64,000 bases of DNA. Origin: CAWJLE01 sp963843645 (GTDB lineage: Bacteria > Chloroflexota > Anaerolineae > DAOTYC01). Both the position numbers and the translations under genes were made by a program. This document shows positions 27,310-35,629 of the stretch, one piece after another; position 1 is the first letter of the stretch; every line of letters starts with the position of its first letter. The DNA lies in contig CAWJLE010000003.1 of the NCBI GenBank assembly GCA_963843645.1, positions 744,001 through 808,000 on the forward strand, read 5' to 3'. The notes beneath the pieces were generated by a model, which was not told the DNA's origin, ran no database searches, and saw nothing but the letters and a program-made list of their open reading frames with translations.

Positions 27310-27441
27310 CTTCTCGCTTCACCTCACTGGCGACTGTCTCCGGCCTTGAGTCGATCTGCGGCGAGGGCTCTGTGTTACGGTGTCACGACCGGCAATCCGC
27401 GCATTTAATCGCGCATACTATCGCAGGAGGTTTACCCGCAT

Positions 27442-27834
27442 ATGAAGACAGGTATGATTCTCCATCCGGATATTTCTCAGCTGATCGCCAGTATGGGCCA
27501 CACCGACATGCTTTGCATCGGAGACGCTGGACTGCCCATCCCAGACGACACTTGGCGCATCGACCTCGCCCTGACCAAGGGCATTCCAACTTTCATGGAC
27601 ACGCTGCGCGTGGTTCTGACTGATTTTCGCCCACAGGAAGTAATCATCGCTGAGGAAATGAAGGACATCAGTCCCTCTATGCTGGAGCAGGTCAAGGCCG
27701 TATTGGGTGGCGTCCCAATCCGCTTCGTCCCACATGCGGACCTCAAAGAGCTGACGCACGAAGTCAAGGCGGTCATTCGCACCGGCGAATTTACCCCTTA
27801 CTGCAACGTCATTCTCGTCGCCGCCGGCTTTTAA
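27442..27834 (+). CDS. RbsD/FucU-family sugar mutarotase (D-ribose pyranase-like)
   Basis: 130 residues, the usual size. The catalytic region GHTDMLCIGDAGLPIP near residue 20, the ALTKGIPTF segment and the C-terminal TGEFTPYCNVILVAAGF match RbsD. RbsD and FucU interconvert ring forms of imported pentoses or fucose so that the kinase receives the right anomer. No sugar kinase is encoded nearby. Here the furanose or open form may instead go to a dehydrogenase. GGAGG precedes ATG 27442. Confidence 0.9.
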   Translation: MKTGMILHPDISQLIASMGHTDMLCIGDAGLPIPDDTWRIDLALTKGIPTFMDTLRVVLTDFRPQEVIIAEEMKDISPSMLEQVKAVLGGVPIRFVPHADLKELTHEVKAVIRTGEFTPYCNVILVAAGF

Positions 27835-28087
27835 GCTCGGTGCAAGCGAAACCGGCCGTCTGTGCCGTCGGAAGGCAAGGCGACTTCTTCCTGCTAGAGC
27901 GTGGTTTATCTCATCATCGCAGCAGGTAGGGGGTCGAGGATGGTGAGAAGGGTCCTGTTTGTCTGCGGAATTCCGGTTCGCTGCTTTGTCTCGCTATTGA
28001 CGTCCTGACCGTTCCTGAGAATTCGGACGTCTGCCCTACATTGTGGAGTCTTGTCCAACAACGACGCAGTCTCTGGAGGCAAATCTC

Positions 28088-29257
28088 ATGAAAACTCCCG
28101 ATCTGACCGGCATCCCCCAAATCGGCGTAGGCATCCTCGGCCACGCGTTCATGGGAAAGGCCCACTCAAACGGCTACAAACAGATGCCTTACATCTTCTA
28201 CCCCCCTCCTGCGATTCCGCGTCTGGTCAGCATGTGCGGACGAAACGAGACCGCTGTGCGGGACGCCGCCACGCGCTTCGGATGGGAGGAGTATGTAACC
28301 GACTGGCACGAGCTGGTCAACGACGCACGCGTGCAGGTTTTCGATAACTCAGCCGCCAACTATCTGCACGACGAGCCATCCATCGCCGCCGCGAAGGCCG
28401 GCAAACATGTGCTGTGTGAGAAACCGATGGCCATCAGCGGCGCCCGCGCCAAGGCCATGCGGGATGCTGTCCGTGAGGCCGGGGTCAAGCACATGGTCAA
28501 CTTCAACTACCGCATGGTGCCGGCCGTCCGGCTTGCGCGCCTCCTCATCGAGAATGGCGACCTTGGCGAAATCTACCATTTCCGCGGCCGCTACATCCAG
28601 GAAGCCATGCTGGATCCAACACTCCCATGGACCTGGCGCTCCGTACCCGAACTGACCGGCTACGGCGTCCTCTCCGACCTCGGCTCTCATATCATCGACC
28701 TGATGCGTTTCCTCGCGGGCGAGCCGAAGCAACTCAGCGCCATGATGGCCACCTTTGTCAAGGAGCGTCCCGTGCCTGATGGGTCAGGCAAAACGGCGGC
28801 GCACCTCACGGACGATGCCTTTCAGGTCATCGCCGAACTGGAGAGCGGCGCGTTGGCCAATGTCGAAGGCTCCAAGTTCTGCCACGGCCGCAAGAACATG
28901 AATACCTTTGAAGTCAACGGGACAAAAGGCAGCCTGTGGTTCAATCTCGAGCAGATGAACGAGCTGTGGTTCTACGAGGCCAACACCAGTCCGCGCGAGG
29001 CCAACGGCTTCCGCGACATTTTGGTCACTGATCAGTACCACCCGTTCATTGAGAACTGGTGGCCCGAAGGGCACATCATCGGCTGGGAGAATACCTTCGT
29101 CCACAGCGTCTATTTGTTTATGAAAGCGGTCGCCCACGATGAGCCACTCGATCCCTTCGTCGCAAACTTCGAAGACGGCTATCGTAATGCGGTCATTACC
29201 GACGCCATCGCCGAGGCATCTCGGACCGGCGGTCGTGTCCCTGTAGTGTACGAATAG
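28088..29257 (+). CDS. Gfo/Idh/MocA-family oxidoreductase
   Basis: 389 residues. The N-terminal NAD(P)-binding fold shows GVGILGHAFMGKAHSNGY, then GKHVLCEKPMA with the Lys-Pro of the active site. The C-terminal alpha/beta domain has DLGSHIIDLMRF with the catalytic His region. Family members oxidise or reduce sugars, inositols and sugar acids at one hydroxyl. It is about 250 bases after rbsD. ATG 28088 follows GGAGG; an upstream ATG at 28043 is unlikely. It is a distant homologue of the minus-strand enzyme at 58436-59566, which shares the FMGKAHS start. Confidence 0.9.
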   Translation: MKTPDLTGIPQIGVGILGHAFMGKAHSNGYKQMPYIFYPPPAIPRLVSMCGRNETAVRDAATRFGWEEYVTDWHELVNDARVQVFDNSAANYLHDEPSIAAAKAGKHVLCEKPMAISGARAKAMRDAVREAGVKHMVNFNYRMVPAVRLARLLIENGDLGEIYHFRGRYIQEAMLDPTLPWTWRSVPELTGYGVLSDLGSHIIDLMRFLAGEPKQLSAMMATFVKERPVPDGSGKTAAHLTDDAFQVIAELESGALANVEGSKFCHGRKNMNTFEVNGTKGSLWFNLEQMNELWFYEANTSPREANGFRDILVTDQYHPFIENWWPEGHIIGWENTFVHSVYLFMKAVAHDEPLDPFVANFEDGYRNAVITDAIAEASRTGGRVPVVYE

Positions 29258-29262
29258 TGCGG

Positions 29263-29291
29263 GACTCGCGAGTCCTTGAGGCTCGCGAGTC
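29263..29291 (+). terminator. Stem-loop after the oxidoreductase gene
   Basis: GACTCGCGAG (29263-29272) pairs perfectly with CTCGCGAGTC (29282-29291) around a 9-base loop. Only a short CTGTTC follows, so termination is plausible but not certain. Confidence 0.5.
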
Positions 29292-29314
29292 TGTTCACTG
29301 CCCGGAGCAAGTTT

Positions 29315-29869
29315 ATGCCTCGACCGATCCGTTTGTTCGTCAGTTGCAGTCCAGACCTGGCTGCCGAGCGCGAGATGCTCGGCCGGCTCATCGCAGCGTT
29401 GCCCGTATCCCTGGGCTGGGACGTGGCCTACACCCCGCTTCCGGGAGAGAGGCCACGCCCCGGTCTGATTTCTGTTGCCGACAGTGACATTTTTCTCGTC
29501 TTGCTCGGCCACGACTTTGCCGCACCGATGGGCGTTGAATGGGCCGACGCCGCTCTAAGGGAACGGTCGCGGTTCGCCTTCCGCAAGAACGGGCTGAACA
29601 GCCCGTCGGCCCAGCTCCACTTGCGAGAGACACGCGCTCACGTCGCATGGGAAGCATTCGACGGCCCGGACGACCTGCGCCAGAAACTGACGCCGCTCCT
29701 GGCTCAGCTTCTTCTGGATCGCGGCGAGTACTTCGGCTTACAGCTTTCAGAGGTCGACGGCCTGCTCGCTGTCGTGAAGGCGGCCAGGGACGAGGAGCCG
29801 CCGGAGGAGGAAGATACCCGCCGAGGAGCCGGACGCGGCGGCGTCATTCTTGGCCGCGGCAACCTGTGA
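29315..29869 (+). CDS. DUF4062-like protein, function unknown
   Basis: 184 residues from ATG 29315. The N-terminus RLFVSCSPDLAAEREML matches the start of DUF4062 (FVSS-x-DL-x-ER), a TIR-like fold often found at the front of signalling NTPases. Further motifs are DSDIFLVLLGHDFAAPMGVEW and SAQLHLRETRAHVAWEAF. There is no C-terminal effector; the chain ends with a Glu/Arg/Gly-rich tail. No enzymatic role can be assigned. It may be a regulatory or defence-related fragment. It stands alone between a hairpin and the coaX promoter. Confidence 0.6.
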   Translation: MPRPIRLFVSCSPDLAAEREMLGRLIAALPVSLGWDVAYTPLPGERPRPGLISVADSDIFLVLLGHDFAAPMGVEWADAALRERSRFAFRKNGLNSPSAQLHLRETRAHVAWEAFDGPDDLRQKLTPLLAQLLLDRGEYFGLQLSEVDGLLAVVKAARDEEPPEEEDTRRGAGRGGVILGRGNL

Positions 29870-29929
29870 AGGTACGCAGTCTAGCTCCGCCGGGGATGAA
29901 GTGAGTCACGACCCCCGGAGCGAATTGTA

Positions 29930-29938
29930 TGCTATAAT
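29930..29938 (+). promoter_or_regulatory. Extended -10 promoter of coaX-coaBC
   Basis: TGC followed by TATAAT (29933-29938) forms an extended -10 about 22 bases before the coaX start. There is no good -35 box at the right distance, which fits an extended -10 promoter. Confidence 0.55.
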
Positions 29939-29959
29939 TACGGCAACGTAATCCCGGAG

Positions 29960-30741
29960 ATGAGCATGTCTTCGCATCTGCTGTGCATCGATATCGGCAA
30001 CACGAACATCGTCGTGGGACTATATGCCGGCAGCGACCTCGTGACGCATTGGCGCGTCGCCACTGAGCCCGGGCGCATGCCTGATGAGTACGCCGTTCTT
30101 CTGATGTCGCTGTTCGCCAATCGAGGCTTCACGACCGCCGATGTCGCCGGACATTGCCATCTCCAGCGTCGTTCCACCCGTTACGGGCGTGTTCGAGGAG
30201 CTGTGCCGCGATCACTTCGACCAGGAGCCACTCGTCGTCGGCGCGGGCGTAAAGACCGGCGTTCGTATCCGCTACGACAGTCCGCGCGAGGTCGGCGCCG
30301 ATCGCGTGACCAACACGGTCGCTGTCAAGTCGCTCTACTCGGTCCCGGCCTGCGTAGTCGACTTCGGCACCGCCACGACTTTCGATGCAATCGATGCCGG
30401 CGGAGACTACCTCGGCGGCGCCATCGCTCCCGGCATCGGCATCTCGGCAGAAGCGCTCTTCAGCCGCACGGCGAAATTGCCGCGCGTCGAGCTGATCCCG
30501 CCCGCACGTGCCATCGGGGGCAGCACGGTGGAGAGCATGCAGTCCGGCCTTCTGTTCGGCTACGTCGGGCTCGTCGAGGGCATGGTCGGCCCGATTCCGT
30601 CGCGAACTGGGCGACAGCATGACCGTGGTTGGCACCGGGGGCCTGGCGAGCGTGATCGCCAGAGAGACTTCTGTCTTTGACACGATCGACCCGTGGCTGA
30701 CGCTCAAGGGGCTGCGCCTCATTTACGCCATGAATCGATGA
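29960..30741 (+). CDS. coaX: Type III pantothenate kinase, reading frame broken twice
   Basis: About 260 residues after shifts near 30150 and 30597. It starts MSMSSHLLCIDIGNTNIVVGLY, the ATP-binding DxGNT motif of CoaX. GADRVTNTVAVKSLY follows, then VVDFGTATTFDAID, the catalytic Asp region, and GGAIAPGIGISAEAL. The C-terminus has VGTGGLASVIA. CoaX phosphorylates pantothenate, the first step of coenzyme A synthesis, and is not inhibited by CoA. All motifs are kept on both sides of the breaks, so sequencing error is likely. coaBC follows directly. Confidence 0.88.
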
Positions 30742-30751
30742 TACAAACGAA

Positions 30752-30773
30752 AGCGACACCGGTTCGTGTCGCT
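30752..30773 (+). other. Small hairpin between coaX and coaBC
   Basis: AGCGACAC (30752-30759) pairs with GTGTCGCT (30766-30773). It lies about 20 bases before the coaBC start and may influence its translation. Confidence 0.4.
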
Positions 30774-30792
30774 CCAGAAATGAGAGACTCCC

Positions 30793-32049
30793 GTGTCCTA
30801 CAGTCCCTTCGCAGGTAAGCGTATCGTCATCGGCGTGACCGGCGGTATCGCCGCCTACAAGAGCGTCGACCTTGCCAGCCGTCTGGTCAAGGCCGGCGCG
30901 CAGGTCGACGTCATAATGACCGACGGCGCGCAGGAGTTCGTGGCGCCACTGACCTTTCAGGCGATCACACATCGCCCGATCGTGACAGATCTCTTCTCCC
31001 TGTTGGCAGAGACCGAGATCGGCCACGTGTCGTTGGCCAAAGCAGCGGACCTTCTCATCATCGCCCCGGCCACGGCCAATACGTTGGCCAAGCTCTCAGC
31101 GGGTCTGGCCGACAACATGCTGACCACCACGGCGGTCGCTACCCGCGCGCCGATTCTCTGTGCGCCGGCAATGGAATCAGACATGTGGACCAATCCGGTC
31201 ACGCAGGCAAACGCGGCTGCGCTCCTGGCTCGGGGCGTGACCTTCGTGGGCCCCGCCGCCGGACGCCTGGCCTCGGGCTCGGTCGGCATCGGGCGCATGG
31301 TCGAACCACAGGAGATCGTAGACGCGGCGACGCTGATTCTCGGCCGCAGTGGGGACCTGGCGGGCCGTCGCATTCTCGTCACCGCCGGCGGCACCCGCGA
31401 GCCGATCGATCCGGTCCGCTTCGTCGGCAACCATTCCTCCGGTAAGATGGGCTACGCCCTGGCCCAGGCCGCACGTGATCGCGGCGCCGCCGTGACCCTG
31501 ATCACGACTGTCTCATCCGAACTCGCAATTCCCGCCGGCGTCACCGTGGTCGCAGTCGACACGGCACAGGAGATGGCCGATGCTGTTCTGAAGCGCGTCG
31601 AAGCGACTGACGGACTGATCATGGCCGCTGCGGTCGCGGACTACCGCCCGGACCAGGCCGCCGAGCAAAAGATCAAGAAAGAAGCGGGCAGCGAGCTTAC
31701 GTTGCACTTGGTGCGCACACCCGACATCCTGAGCCTGGTAGCCCAGGCGCGCGGCGACAGCCCGCTTCCGCTCGTAGTCGGCTTCGCCGCGGAGACCCAG
31801 AATCTGCTCGCCAACGCCGCGGCCAAGCTGGCCAGCAAGCGCCTGGATATGATTGCCGCCAACGACGTCACGGCGCCTGACGCGGGGTTCGGCGTGGACA
31901 CGAACCGGGTGACTCTTCTGTTCCCCGATGGTGGGAGCGAGTCACTCGCGCTCCTGCCCAAGATCGACGTGGCGCACGAGATCCTCTCGCGAGTCGCCTC
32001 CATGTTGGAGCGTCCGCCAACGCCCGTCCGAAATCCAGCTGACCGCTGA
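30793..32049 (+). CDS. coaBC: Bifunctional phosphopantothenoylcysteine decarboxylase/phosphopantothenate-cysteine ligase
   Basis: 418 residues. The N-terminal flavodoxin-like CoaC half has GKRIVIGVTGGIAAYKS, HVSLAKAADLLIIAPATANTLAK and the substrate loop CAPAMESDMW. The C-terminal CoaB half begins RRILVTAGGTREPIDPVRF and has NHSSGKMGYALA, then AAAVADYRP and NDVTAPDAGFGVDTNRV. Together they add cysteine to phosphopantothenate and decarboxylate the product. The start is GTG 30793. It is the second gene of the coaX-coaBC unit. Confidence 0.95.
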   Translation: MSYSPFAGKRIVIGVTGGIAAYKSVDLASRLVKAGAQVDVIMTDGAQEFVAPLTFQAITHRPIVTDLFSLLAETEIGHVSLAKAADLLIIAPATANTLAKLSAGLADNMLTTTAVATRAPILCAPAMESDMWTNPVTQANAAALLARGVTFVGPAAGRLASGSVGIGRMVEPQEIVDAATLILGRSGDLAGRRILVTAGGTREPIDPVRFVGNHSSGKMGYALAQAARDRGAAVTLITTVSSELAIPAGVTVVAVDTAQEMADAVLKRVEATDGLIMAAAVADYRPDQAAEQKIKKEAGSELTLHLVRTPDILSLVAQARGDSPLPLVVGFAAETQNLLANAAAKLASKRLDMIAANDVTAPDAGFGVDTNRVTLLFPDGGSESLALLPKIDVAHEILSRVASMLERPPTPVRNPADR

Positions 32050-32086
32050 ATCGCAGCGCATCAACCAAACAATCGAGGAGAATTCT

Positions 32087-32674
32087 ATGCTTTCACCTAC
32101 GAATGGGGTCCGCGATGGCCTGTACCGAGCCATCCTCGACGCCATTCCGTCAGCGGTCTTCGTCGTGGAAGAAGACGTTAGAGTAGTGGACCTCAACGTG
32201 ACGGCCGAAAGGCTCGCCGCAGCCGATCGAGACTTCATCGTCCGCCGGCGGGGCGGCGAGGTTTTGCACTGCCTTCACGCAAGCCAGACGCCCCAGGGCT
32301 GCGGCCATTCCCCGGCTTGCCGAGAGTGTATCGTGCGGAGATCGGTGGGTGAAGCGCTCAACGGGCAGCACGTGGCGCGTCAAAGGGCCCGCGTCGAGCT
32401 GGTTCTGGGCAGCGACGTCAATGAAGTGTATCTGCTGATTACGGCGGCGCCGTTCGAGTACGATGGGAAGACGCTCGCGCTCTTGATTCTCGAGGACATC
32501 TCAGAGCTGATTGCCCTGCGCGGCATCATTCCCATTTGTGCGGGCTGCAAGAAAATCAGGGACGACGAGGAGTACTGGCACCAGGTCGAAAGCTACTTTT
32601 CGACCCATCTGGACGTCGAGTTTTCCCACGGTCTCTGTCCAGATTGTGTGCAGAAGTTCTTTCCTGACGACTGA
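32087..32674 (+). CDS. Stand-alone PAS-domain protein with two cysteine clusters
   Basis: 195 residues from ATG 32087, after GAGGAG. A PAS-like domain (residues 10-150) contains HCLHASQTPQGCGHSPACREC, giving four spaced Cys. A C-terminal segment IPICAGCKKIRDDEEYW and then HGLCPDCVQKFF gives two CxxC pairs, suggesting a zinc ribbon. This C-terminal motif is a recurrent tail of bacterial PAS and response-regulator proteins. There is no kinase, cyclase or DNA-binding domain. It may sense redox state or metal and act through a partner. The function is unknown. Confidence 0.75.
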   Translation: MLSPTNGVRDGLYRAILDAIPSAVFVVEEDVRVVDLNVTAERLAAADRDFIVRRRGGEVLHCLHASQTPQGCGHSPACRECIVRRSVGEALNGQHVARQRARVELVLGSDVNEVYLLITAAPFEYDGKTLALLILEDISELIALRGIIPICAGCKKIRDDEEYWHQVESYFSTHLDVEFSHGLCPDCVQKFFPDD

Positions 32675-32745
32675 CACCCAGGCCGCGGAATCTCGCAGAT
32701 ACCGGTGCGTCGGTCATCGTACGAATCCTGTCGAAGAGGCAACTC

Positions 32746-33774
32746 ATGAATCAAATCACGGACGTTCCGGGCATTCTCGTCGGCCACGCTCAGGATGAAA
32801 TCGGATTGACTGGCTGCACTGTCGTGCTCTGCGAGGGTGGCGCCGTGGGCGGCGTCGCCGTTCGGGGAGGCGCTCCTGGCACCCGCGAGACCGAGCTGCT
32901 TTATCCCGGCCGTCTGGCGCCCGCCGTTCAGGCGGTCCTGCTGACCGGTGGCAGCGCGTTCGGTCTGGATGCAGCGACCGGCGTCGTCCGCTACCTGGCT
33001 GAGCGTGGAGTCGGTTTCGACACCGGCGTGGCCCGGGTTCCGCTCGTGCCGGCGGCCGTTCTGTTCGATCTCGCGATCGGCGACGCGATGGCTCACCCAG
33101 ATGCGGACATGGGCTACCGCGCCTGCCGGGCCGCCACCTCCGGCCCCGTTGCTGAGGGGAACGCCGGGGCCGGCTATGGGGCCACCGTCGGCAAAATACT
33201 CGGCCCCCAACAGGCCATGAAGGCGGGAATAGGCTCGGCCGCCGTTCACCTGGGACCGCCCGACAGCGAGCTCATCGTCGGCGCGATCGTCGCAGTCAAT
33301 TCGCTGGGCAGCATCATCGACCCCGACTCCGGCCGGGCGCTTGCCGGTCCGCGGGACCCTAGTTCAGGAACTATCCTGGATACCCTGACACTGATGGGCG
33401 CGATGTCTCAGGGCGCCACAGGCCCCAATCCCCCGGCGACGCCGGTCCAGCCTTTCAGCCACACCACGATCGGCATAGTCGCCACCAATGCCACGCTGAC
33501 TAAAGAGCAAGTCAACGTCGTCGCGGGCATGGCACACGACGGCATGGCCCGTGCGGTCCGGCCCGCACATACCCAATACGATGGAGACACCCTCTTCGCC
33601 CTGGCAACTGGCGCCGGCGCTGTTGGTGCCGACGTCAACGTCGTTGGAGCCTGGGCCGCGGAGGTCGTCGCCCGGGCCATCGTTCGCGCGGTCCACCTGG
33701 CCACGTCGGCCGGGGGCGTTCCCGCCTGGCAGGATATCTTCCGGGTGGATGCATCGACAGACGTTGGCGGCTAG
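32746..33774 (+). CDS. P1-family peptidase (DmpA/BapA-type aminopeptidase)
   Basis: 342 residues. It starts ITDVPGILVGHAQDEIGLTGCTVV and continues RGGAPGTRETELLYPGR and LTGGSAFGLDAATGV, all typical of the DmpA family. The autocleavage/nucleophile region appears as HTTIGIVATNATLTKEQ. These N-terminal-nucleophile enzymes cleave themselves into two chains and remove L- or beta-amino acids from peptides. There is no signal peptide. ATG 32746 lies 71 bases after the PAS gene. It ends next to, and convergent with, the minus-strand gene at 33771. Confidence 0.9.
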   Translation: MNQITDVPGILVGHAQDEIGLTGCTVVLCEGGAVGGVAVRGGAPGTRETELLYPGRLAPAVQAVLLTGGSAFGLDAATGVVRYLAERGVGFDTGVARVPLVPAAVLFDLAIGDAMAHPDADMGYRACRAATSGPVAEGNAGAGYGATVGKILGPQQAMKAGIGSAAVHLGPPDSELIVGAIVAVNSLGSIIDPDSGRALAGPRDPSSGTILDTLTLMGAMSQGATGPNPPATPVQPFSHTTIGIVATNATLTKEQVNVVAGMAHDGMARAVRPAHTQYDGDTLFALATGAGAVGADVNVVGAWAAEVVARAIVRAVHLATSAGGVPAWQDIFRVDASTDVGG

Positions 33775-35157
33775 AATGCTCCCGTGATCGGATTCGCTGT
33801 TCCACTCCGCACCACGGCTGCCAGCCGGTCGAGCAGAGCGGCGCTCGCTTCGTCTCCCTGCGCCCGCATGGCCTGCGCTCCCACCAGCAAGATCTGCTTT
33901 TGGGCACCAACCGCTTCCAGGTCATTGTTGCCCGTGCCCGCCTTGATGTGCGTTCCCTCGTGCGCCAGCGCCGCCAAAAGCGCCCAGGGACGGATCCTCG
34001 GCCACTGTTCGACCGGCATGGGGAAGTTCGGGTTAGGCGAGGTGAGATAGTCGTAACGGATCTCCACTTCACCAACGTGATCGGTGAGCGCCTCCACTCC
34101 AGCCGGTACCGGCGGCGCTGGCTGGCCAAGCGCCGGACGACCCGGAATGAAGATGCCCAGATGCTGAATGTAGAAGATCGGCTCGACCATGCTGTATGCC
34201 AACTGGGCCATGATGTCGGAGGTCTGTGCGTCGATGACGCGGTAGATCGCGCCCGGTCCCTTGGTGATTCCTGGCACGTCACTGGTCGACAGCGCGCCCG
34301 GCGGGTTCTGGCGTTCACGCCATTCGATGCGAGCCTTCCACATTTCGATCGCTTGCCGACGATCCTGACGGGCGACGTTCAGCAGTTGCGCCGTAGCAAC
34401 CTGAACCGGCGCCTGCCGGGCCGCAGCCAGCTGAATCGGAGCCTGTCCCCCAGCGGAGGGCGCCGTCGGCGGCGCTGACCATGCCGTGAGTCCCCGAGTC
34501 CACTCCCGAGTAGACCCAGACTGAGCGATTCCCCGCCTGGACCTGCGTCCACTGGCCGTCACTCGATTGCTGCAGGACGTGGTACACACCTATCGCCAGT
34601 ATGTCCCGATCGGTGTGCTGCCCTTTCGGCGCCGTCCATACCCAGACTCCCGCTGGGTTATCGGCGCTCAGGTACGCGGCCACACTTGCCTTGTTGGCGG
34701 CACTTCGCCAGGAGCTGACGCCGCTCGAAGCCGCCGCAGACCCCGAACCTACGATGATCCGCACGTAGACTGACGTGCCAAAAGCACGCCCGGCATCGTC
34801 CACCAATCGCCACCAGCCCTCGTAGCGACCCGGGGTTGTCGGTGCACGCATGGCAACCGCCACGTCGACGCTCTCGCCTGGGCGGACCGTTTTTCCGAGG
34901 GCTGCGCAGTCGGCTGCTTCCAACTGGTCGCCCTTGACGAAGGCAAGCGCGTAGTTGTCCGACCAGTCAGACGAGCCGGTATTCTGGACTAACCAGGTCT
35001 TGGTGAAATGCTCACCCGGAGGGATGGCGGTGTCGTCGGCTACAGTAACGTCGGCCACAAAGGCCATGCTGAGAGCGGGCGCCTGCCCGAGGGCAAGCGG
35101 AGCGGGAAGAAGGCATAGCACAGACGACAGAACGAGAACAAACAGTCTCTTTCTCAA
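33771..35157 (-). CDS. Secreted NBR1-Ig/SH3-like protein with HExxH motif, one frameshift
   Basis: About 460 residues after one shift near 34465. A signal peptide (RKRLFVLVLSSVLCLLPAPLALG) precedes an NBR1-like Ig domain (FVADVTVADDTAIPPGEHFTKTW ... TTPGRYEGWWRLVDDAG). An SH3-like segment follows (AGVWVWTAPKGQHTDRDILAIG). The C-terminal domain contains ALAHEGTHIKAG, an HExxH zinc-peptidase motif, in a helical setting. It is probably an extracellular metallopeptidase or wall protein. The start is TTG 35157, six bases after AGGAG. A similar Ig domain occurs in the 59866-63891 protein. Confidence 0.75.
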
Positions 35158-35629
35158 TGCATGCTCCTGGGTAGCGAGCGATTTTTGTGATGCTCGCGGG
35201 GTCGTTGGCGACTTGCCCCACTGGGCATCCGACGTCCGCGGCGGGGGTGCGGACGTGATTGTGCGGCTGGTCAGGTGTTTTGCAACTCAGGGTTGACCGC
35301 CTTCATTATACCCGATATTCTCACGCGCCAAAATCGGGCATTCGAACCACTTCGGCAACCCGCAGCAGGCGGGGCAGATCGCCCTCGTCTCTGCCGGTCC
35401 CGCCTGCCGGGCAATGCCAGGTCGACAGCCAGGCGGTGACCCAGGATTCTCAACCTGGAGGTACCCAGAAAGACGGCCCAGATACGTGGCGTGCTATATG
35501 GACCATCCGTCATTGTAAAAACTTATGAAGATTCCTTGACAAGCTATTATGTTATGCTATACTCGTGCAGTGGCGTTTGTGCGGGCAGATATGTCTTGTG
35601 CCTCGCACACGCCCCTACGGAGGTGACAT
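35158..35629. other. Intergenic region between divergent secreted-protein genes
   Basis: No gene is supported. It holds the plus-strand promoter at 35536-35563 and a leader hairpin at 35572-35613. The minus-strand gene's own promoter was not identified. Confidence 0.5.
35536..35563 (+). promoter_or_regulatory. Promoter of the first tandem surface-protein gene
   Basis: TTGACA (35536-35541) and TATACT (35558-35563) are 16 bases apart, with TGC before the -10 box. The leader then folds GGCGT-tt-GTGCG (35572-35583) against CGCACACGCC (35604-35613), just before GGAGG and ATG 35630. Confidence 0.7.
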
